A stretch of 64,000 bases of DNA, from contig DFZK01000012.1 in assembly GCA_002382085.1 (NCBI GenBank), forward strand, positions 124,001 to 188,000. Reading direction: 5' to 3'. The notes under the pieces are model-generated. The model ran no database searches. It was not told the origin of the DNA and saw only the letters and a list, made by a program, of their open reading frames with translations. This DNA is from Sulfurospirillum sp. UBA4058. GTDB lineage: Bacteria > Campylobacterota > Campylobacteria > Campylobacterales > Sulfurospirillaceae. The position numbers were made by a program, and so were the translations under genes. Shown here piece after piece: positions 59,635-64,000 of the stretch. Positions within the stretch are counted from its first letter, which is position 1. Each line of letters opens with the position of its first letter.

Positions 59635-59973
59635 ATGAAAAAAATAGAATCTATTATTAAACCTTTCAAACTCGAAGACGTCAAAGACGCGCTAGCGGAA
59701 CTTGATATTACGGGTATGACGGTCAGTGAAGTCAAAGGTTACGGACGCCAACAAGGTCACTCGGAACTCTACAGAGGTGCCGAGTACGTCGTCGATTTTT
59801 TACCGAAAATCAAGATTGAAGTCGTCGTCGTAGACGAGCTGGTCGATAAAGTCATCGACGTCATCGTAAAAAGTGCCCGTACGGGTAAAATCGGCGACGG
59901 AAAGATTTTTGTTTCCAACGTCGAAAAAAGCGTTCGCATTAGAACCGGCGAACTCGATAACGAAGCGGTATAA
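59635..59973 (+). CDS. glnK: P-II nitrogen regulatory protein
   Basis: A 112-residue P-II protein. The T-loop has the uridylylatable Tyr51 in RGAEYVVDFLPK; the B-loop/Walker-like TGKIGDGKIFV and the C-loop RIRTGE are intact. It senses ATP/ADP and 2-oxoglutarate and binds Amt. Pairing with amt in one operon defines it as GlnK rather than GlnB. Confidence 0.96.
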   Translation: MKKIESIIKPFKLEDVKDALAELDITGMTVSEVKGYGRQQGHSELYRGAEYVVDFLPKIKIEVVVVDELVDKVIDVIVKSARTGKIGDGKIFVSNVEKSVRIRTGELDNEAV

Positions 59974-59979
59974 AACGTT

Positions 59980-60011
59980 GATGGGAGGAGGATTACATCT
60001 CTTCTCCCATC
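59980..60011. terminator. Hairpin between convergent glnK and HEPN-like gene
   Basis: Arms GATGGGAGGAG and CTTCTCCCATC (11 bp, one mismatch) around a 10-base loop, seven bases after the glnK stop. The right arm lies in the last codons of the leftward gene. Confidence 0.6.
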
Positions 60012-60712
60012 GCTTCTTCTTGTAACTCTTTTTCTTCTTTTTTACGGTAGGTCATTACGAGGTTAAAACACAATTCGCTGAGCATCAGAAGTTCCCACAT
60101 AGAGAGAATCTCTAAAAAAGGCATTCCTTCTTCAAGGCTTTCAAAATCGATCTGACATGTAAAGGTATAAGCGTCGTTGGGAGCACCGAGTTCGGGAAGG
60201 CGCAAAGCGTATTGAAACGCAAAAGCGATATTCGGATTGCGTCCCATACGTCGAATGCGTTTTAGCGTCCCGTCGTAATCTTTTTCGCTGAGGCGAATCT
60301 CCGAATGGATATTGTGCGAAAGTACGTTGCGCACGAAAGAGAGAATATCGACAAAATTTTCGTATTGCTCGCCGCACAGACGTTGCATAAAGACTTTAAA
60401 CGGACTTTCAAACCGCAAGCTCTCGACCATCGCCATACAAATGCCCCGAAACGCATTGAACTCGACAAAATATTCAAACAACGAAATCGCTTCGTTTTGC
60501 GTCTCCCTTGCATTGACCAAAAGTTCGTGAATCAATTCGGCGTTAAAATAGTACGCTTGATCGTTGTCGTATTTTTTGACGACGAATAAACTTCGATCGC
60601 TTAAATCTTCCGTTTTAGTCAATTTGCCGAGAAATTCGCCCATATGCAAAAAATAAAAATTTTGCTCGACAAGCAACAAAGCATCGTCCAACAAAACGCC
60701 CGTATCGCTCAC
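59993..60712 (-). CDS. Uncharacterised HEPN-like helical protein coupled to molybdopterin oxidoreductase
   Basis: About 239 residues, all-helical and soluble, ending in a run of Glu and Lys. The only motif is VRNVLSHNIHSE (about residue 133), an R-x4-H of HEPN type. I do not recognise a family. The start is GTG 60712, which overlaps the oxidoreductase stop (GTGA) and has GGAG eight bases upstream; the frame continues 39 codons into the oxidoreductase gene without an RBS. Coupling suggests a chaperone or regulator for that enzyme, comparable in position to TorD-type chaperones, though it lacks their sequence marks. Confidence 0.7.
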   Translation of the reverse strand: MSDTGVLLDDALLLVEQNFYFLHMGEFLGKLTKTEDLSDRSLFVVKKYDNDQAYYFNAELIHELLVNARETQNEAISLFEYFVEFNAFRGICMAMVESLRFESPFKVFMQRLCGEQYENFVDILSFVRNVLSHNIHSEIRLSEKDYDGTLKRIRRMGRNPNIAFAFQYALRLPELGAPNDAYTFTCQIDFESLEEGMPFLEILSMWELLMLSELCFNLVMTYRKKEEKELQEEAMGEEM

Positions 60713-62457
60713 GAGAGTCGCTCCAAATGCACTTTCATATCCTGAAAAACCGCACATTGCCCCTCTTGGCTTGTTGCGTAAGGCGTTAACATGTTCGCGT
60801 TTTTCGCACCGCTGTAGAGCAACAAACAATCGTCTCGAAGCTTAGAACTGGGCATCGCGGAGTAGACGCAAGAGCCGTAAGGACTGGTAAGTCTAACGCG
60901 TTCTTCTTGTTTAATCCCCAAACTTTGCGGTACGTAAAGATAATCGTCGGTTACGAATTGCGAATTGAGCGATCGATTTTGTTTCGCCGCGAGCAGAAAA
61001 AATCCCTCCTCTTCCAACACTTCGCCCTCATCAAAAGAGTCCATAAATTCAAAACGTCCGTCGGGCGTATAAAAATGCTCTTCGTAGGGCAGCGTTTCGT
61101 AGGTTTTCGACATCAAAAAGCCCTCTTTTTCGACGCTGTTTGTTGCGATCATACGTTCTAATATCACCGTATCTTCTTCCAAGGGGGAATGTTGGAACGT
61201 TCGCAAGAGGCGTTGCGTCAATGCGTATTCGCTGATCGCAAACGTTGCTTCTTCAAGTTTGGGCATACGTCCGATAAACGGATGTCCGTAGCTAAGCTTC
61301 ACGTCGTTTTTTTCCAAAAACGATTGGGCGGGAATGACTAAATGTGCTTTTGCGGAAGTCTCATTTTCATGAAGTCCGAAATAAACGACGCATTTTGCCT
61401 TGGAGAGTCCTTCTTGCACTTTGGAAGAACAGGGCATTTGGCTTAACGGATTGCCGCCTTGAATGAACACCAAGTCGTAATCACCGAAGTTGACGGTCGG
61501 CAGTGCCACTTTCGTAGCCTCGATCTTAAAAGGCGACGTAAATCCAAAACCGCTGTCGCTAATATAGCCTACGCCGCACCCTTCTTTTCCGAAAAGCCCC
61601 GCCATCGCCGCAAAAGCGTCGATGGCGCGTAAAACGCTATGCCCGAAACGGTATTTTTGCACGCCGATACCGACCAAAACGGAAGTTTTTTTCCCCGCCG
61701 TCAACGAAAGAAGCGCGTTTGCTTCTTCAAGACTCACCCCCGATTTTTCCACGAGATACGGGAGCGAAAACCCTTCGATAAACGCCGAAAAAGCCGCATA
61801 ATTGGAACAACGCGACGCTAAAAATGAGCGATCTTCCATGCCTTTTGTTGCGATTAAACGGCATAAAAGTAATGCCAAATACAGATCGCTTTTCGGTCGG
61901 ATTTGAATAAACAAATCCGCACGTTCGGCAAGATCGATTTTGACGGGGTTGATGACGATAAGGGTTTTTCCTTTTAATGCGGGTAACATGTGCGAATTGG
62001 TCACGCTCGGGTTACGTCCCCACACGATCACGACTTCGGATTTTTTGACATGTAAAGGAGAAAGCGAAAGATCCGCCCCTCTTCCTTGTACGATTCCGCT
62101 TGTTCCCGCTTCTTCACATAGCGAACCGGAGGCAAAGACGGCTCCGTGTCGGGCAAAAAACGTTTTGGTTACGCTTTGCATCACGCCTAAATTGCCGCTT
62201 CCTTTAAAATAGAGCGTACGCGAAGGCACGTAGGTTTGAAGCAGTGTTTCCAAGATTTCGCATGCCCGCTCTAAAGAGACGGTTTGACCCAAGTAGCGCG
62301 CCTCTTCGACACGATCGAATTGACGGCAATGGTTGAGATGGTGGCAAAGATAGCCTTGCGTAATAGGGTGGGCTTTATTGCCCTTGAGTACGCGATTCTC
62401 GTTAACGACGATACTACACCCGTCGAAACAATCCAAAGGACAGGTCGTAAGACGCAT
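60709..62457 (-). CDS. Cytoplasmic molybdopterin oxidoreductase
   Basis: A 582-residue member of the DMSO reductase superfamily without a Tat signal. The N-terminal [4Fe-4S] site is CPLDCFDGCS with the fourth cysteine in YLCHH; the residue expected at the Mo lies in SLCEEAGTSG, where Cys could be the ligand. VIVWGRNPSVTNSH and FIQGGNPLSQMP bind the two pterin guanine dinucleotides, and the C-terminal region is the usual dinucleotide-binding barrel, rather short. No small electron-transfer subunit is adjacent. The substrate is unknown. TATAAT at 62496-62491 (minus strand) is its likely -10. Confidence 0.88.
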   Translation of the reverse strand: MRLTTCPLDCFDGCSIVVNENRVLKGNKAHPITQGYLCHHLNHCRQFDRVEEARYLGQTVSLERACEILETLLQTYVPSRTLYFKGSGNLGVMQSVTKTFFARHGAVFASGSLCEEAGTSGIVQGRGADLSLSPLHVKKSEVVIVWGRNPSVTNSHMLPALKGKTLIVINPVKIDLAERADLFIQIRPKSDLYLALLLCRLIATKGMEDRSFLASRCSNYAAFSAFIEGFSLPYLVEKSGVSLEEANALLSLTAGKKTSVLVGIGVQKYRFGHSVLRAIDAFAAMAGLFGKEGCGVGYISDSGFGFTSPFKIEATKVALPTVNFGDYDLVFIQGGNPLSQMPCSSKVQEGLSKAKCVVYFGLHENETSAKAHLVIPAQSFLEKNDVKLSYGHPFIGRMPKLEEATFAISEYALTQRLLRTFQHSPLEEDTVILERMIATNSVEKEGFLMSKTYETLPYEEHFYTPDGRFEFMDSFDEGEVLEEEGFFLLAAKQNRSLNSQFVTDDYLYVPQSLGIKQEERVRLTSPYGSCVYSAMPSSKLRDDCLLLYSGAKNANMLTPYATSQEGQCAVFQDMKVHLERLS

Positions 62458-62490
62458 TTGATACCCTTTTAACGATGAGAAATGGTCTTA

Positions 62491-62496
62491 ATTATA
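62491..62496 (-). promoter_or_regulatory. TATAAT -10 element for molybdopterin oxidoreductase
   Basis: TATAAT on the minus strand, 34 bases before the ATG at 62457 and immediately after the stop of the HD-GYP gene (62499). AAAAGGG precedes the ATG. Confidence 0.6.
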
Positions 62497-62498
62497 CC

Positions 62499-64000
62499 CT
62501 AATTCTCCAAACGCAACAGTTTATCTTCCAAGATTTCCAAGCTTAAAGGCTCGTTTACGTCGATATCGAGATGCTGATATTCCATGCTTAAAGCATATTC
62601 TTCCAACATAGCGTCTAAGCTCTCATAGCGCATATGCGTATGTTCTTGCGTATGGATGACTAAAAAATTGTCGCTGTAGGCTCGAACGATCATCGCTTCG
62701 GGATAAATTTCGTGAATGCACTGAGCGATACGTCTTAAAAAAAGATCGCCTTTTTTCCAACCGTAACGTTTATTGTACTCGGCAAAATGCGTACAGTTCA
62801 GATGATCGATACACAACAGTTTCATCGAACAATCCCCCGCATGCGCAAAGAGAAATTTGAGGTAATTGATATTGTAAAACCCGGTCAGTTGATCGCGAAA
62901 GTAGTACGAAAAGCGCATCTCTTCCAATAAATCTTTGGGCATTTGCGTCGTATTTTCGGGTAAGCTTACGTTTTTGAACACTTTTTTAGCCGCAGCGACG
63001 ATGGAAGGATTGAATTGTTTACCGCTCTCTTCTTCTAAGAGAAAAAGTGCTTCTTCGCGACGCAAACATTTACGATACGCTCGATTTGTCGTCATTGCGT
63101 CAAACGCATCCGCGACGGTAATGATTTGCGAAAAAATCGGGATTTGATCTCCTTTTAGTCCGCTAGGATAGCCTCGTCCGTCGTAACGCTCGTGGTGGTG
63201 CAAAACGATGGTCGCCAATGCGCTAAAAGGCTCACGCGACAATAACTCGTAACTGGCGGTCGAATGGCGTTGAATCAGCGAATATTCCATCGAAGAGAGC
63301 GTATCGGGTTTGAGTAAGATCGAATCGGGAATCTCGATCTTTCCGATGTCGTGTAACATTCCCGCTTTATAGATAAAGTCGGCTTCGTCGTGGGAATAAC
63401 CGAGTTCAAGCGTCAGAAGTTTGGCATACTCGGCAACCCTTTGACTGTGACCCGCGGTATAGCTGTCGCGTTTTTCGACCATATCGATCAGCGCATACAT
63501 ACTCTCTTCGTAAAGTTTCGTTTTTTCGTTCAAATAGTTACGCCCTTTGGCGTGAATCCACCAAATCGCAAAGAGTCCCAAGCACCACGTTCCCAAATAC
63601 ATACCGATTAAAAAATAGTAGCTTTGCGCATTGGCTTCTCGAAACGTCGGTACTTGCATCGAAATCGTCGTAAATCCGAGCAACGCTCCGATCTTCTCGT
63701 CGCCGTGAACGTGACACGAGATACATGAGTGATTTGCCAACATCGGTACGGCATAAAAAAGGTATTTTCGTTCGTTTTTGTAAAAGATATCGTACGTATC
63801 GTGTTTCGTTTCTTTGACGTTGAAAAGTGCTTGTTTCACGCTCAAAGGTGCCTTCATCGCGTCAATATCTTTGTAAATCGAACTAATGGAAAGCTCCATA
63901 TCGCTATGGCGTGCTAAAACGGAGAGAAGATCGCGAAGGGAAAAATTACTGCGAATACTGTACTTTTGTTCATCGCTTAACGCTTTGGCTTTTTGTTCGT
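62499..64000 (-). CDS. Membrane HD-GYP protein with haem-c-type sensor and degenerate GGDEF domain (5' part outside window)
   Basis: The frame stays open from the right edge to the stop at 62499 (about 500 residues). In order: a Tll0287/DUF3365-like sensor with a CISCH haem c motif in LANHSCISCHVHGDEKIGALLGF, a membrane helix (YYFLIGMYLGTWCLGLFAIWW), a coiled coil, an intact HD-GYP domain (HSQRVAEYA, HDIGKIEIPDSIL, HHERYDGRGYPSGLKGDQIP), then a GGDEF-like domain with AYSDNF in place of GGDEF. It should hydrolyse cyclic-di-GMP in response to redox state or a gas bound at the haem. The N-terminal anchor helix is beyond the window. Confidence 0.9.
   Translation of the reverse strand, partial: EQKAKALSDEQKYSIRSNFSLRDLLSVLARHSDMELSISSIYKDIDAMKAPLSVKQALFNVKETKHDTYDIFYKNERKYLFYAVPMLANHSCISCHVHGDEKIGALLGFTTISMQVPTFREANAQSYYFLIGMYLGTWCLGLFAIWWIHAKGRNYLNEKTKLYEESMYALIDMVEKRDSYTAGHSQRVAEYAKLLTLELGYSHDEADFIYKAGMLHDIGKIEIPDSILLKPDTLSSMEYSLIQRHSTASYELLSREPFSALATIVLHHHERYDGRGYPSGLKGDQIPIFSQIITVADAFDAMTTNRAYRKCLRREEALFLLEEESGKQFNPSIVAAAKKVFKNVSLPENTTQMPKDLLEEMRFSYYFRDQLTGFYNINYLKFLFAHAGDCSMKLLCIDHLNCTHFAEYNKRYGWKKGDLFLRRIAQCIHEIYPEAMIVRAYSDNFLVIHTQEHTHMRYESLDAMLEEYALSMEYQHLDIDVNEPLSLEILEDKLLRLEN

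Noticed and set aside
60713..60829. Longer start for the HEPN-like gene
   Set aside because: Overlaps the conserved end of the oxidoreductase gene; GTG 60712 has an RBS and stop-start overlap.
1..64000. tRNA, rRNA, CRISPR arrays, insertion sequences
   Set aside because: None seen: no cloverleaf-like element with CCA-side consensus, no spaced repeats, no transposase-like protein in any frame.

Overview
The window reads as chromosome of a Campylobacterota (Epsilonproteobacteria) bacterium, most likely Sulfurospirillum or a close relative. This rests on the gene set and style: many two-component systems and HD-GYP proteins, both membrane-bound and soluble chemoreceptors, c-type haem proteins, molybdoenzymes, cobalamin-dependent MetH, promoters with a recognisable TATAAT and no obvious -35, and very tight gene packing with ATGA, GTGA and TAATG overlaps. 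The genus is an inference; no rRNA or tRNA gene is present to settle it.

Layout. 1-3.6 kb: an HD-GYP response regulator (cut by the left edge) and its hybrid kinase. 3.7-9.7 kb: a beta-CASP nuclease, a long-chain acyl-CoA synthetase, a membrane protein and a TonB receptor. 9.8-13.5 kb: a four-gene overlapping operon for potassium (a short KdpD-like kinase, a KdpE-like regulator, TrkH/KtrB and TrkA/KtrA). 13.6-15.2 kb: msrB and a CNNM/CorB-type protein preceded by a coupled 20-codon leader ORF. 15.2-27.1 kb: the centrepiece, a ten-gene leftward cluster around a molybdenum hydroxylase that matches Desulfovibrio gigas aldehyde oxidoreductase (Mop) residue-for-residue at its iron-sulfur and active-site positions. 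Downstream of it lie, in order, an FAD/Fe-S/CCG electron carrier, a small four-cysteine redox protein, a methyltransferase, a C-GCAxxG-C-C protein, a radical SAM enzyme, an AMP-forming CoA ligase, XdhC, a MocA-type nucleotidyltransferase fused to an HD domain, and a histidine phosphatase. From memory the same set occurs around DVU1551-DVU1559 of D. vulgaris, but the role of most accessory genes is undefined. A FIST-domain kinase and its regulator diverge from the mop promoter.

30-35 kb: cytochrome c', cytochrome b561 and a Spy/CpxP-like protein next to a two-component system with candidate regulator repeats; then an RcnR-like repressor diverging from a DmeF cobalt/nickel exporter across a clear operator. 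35-45.7 kb: an iron/siderophore locus with two TonB receptors, two PchR-like AraC regulators, a PepSY reductase-like protein, a SAM methyltransferase, an MFS importer, and two Fur-box-like sites. 45.9-47.1 kb: an AT-rich accessory patch with a MntA/HepT toxin-antitoxin pair. 47-64 kb: CobB, MetH, a membrane chemoreceptor, a soluble chemoreceptor with an unusual sensor, LysE and EamA exporters, an OpgB-like phosphoglycerol transferase, amt-glnK, a molybdopterin oxidoreductase coupled to a HEPN-like protein, and an HD-GYP protein with a haem-c sensor cut by the right edge.

A DNA-level signal runs through everything: the palindrome TTACATGTAA occurs 13 times exactly, against about 0.06 expected by chance, mostly inside genes and in different reading frames. 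I do not know a described function for it. No CRISPR array, insertion sequence, rRNA or tRNA was seen.
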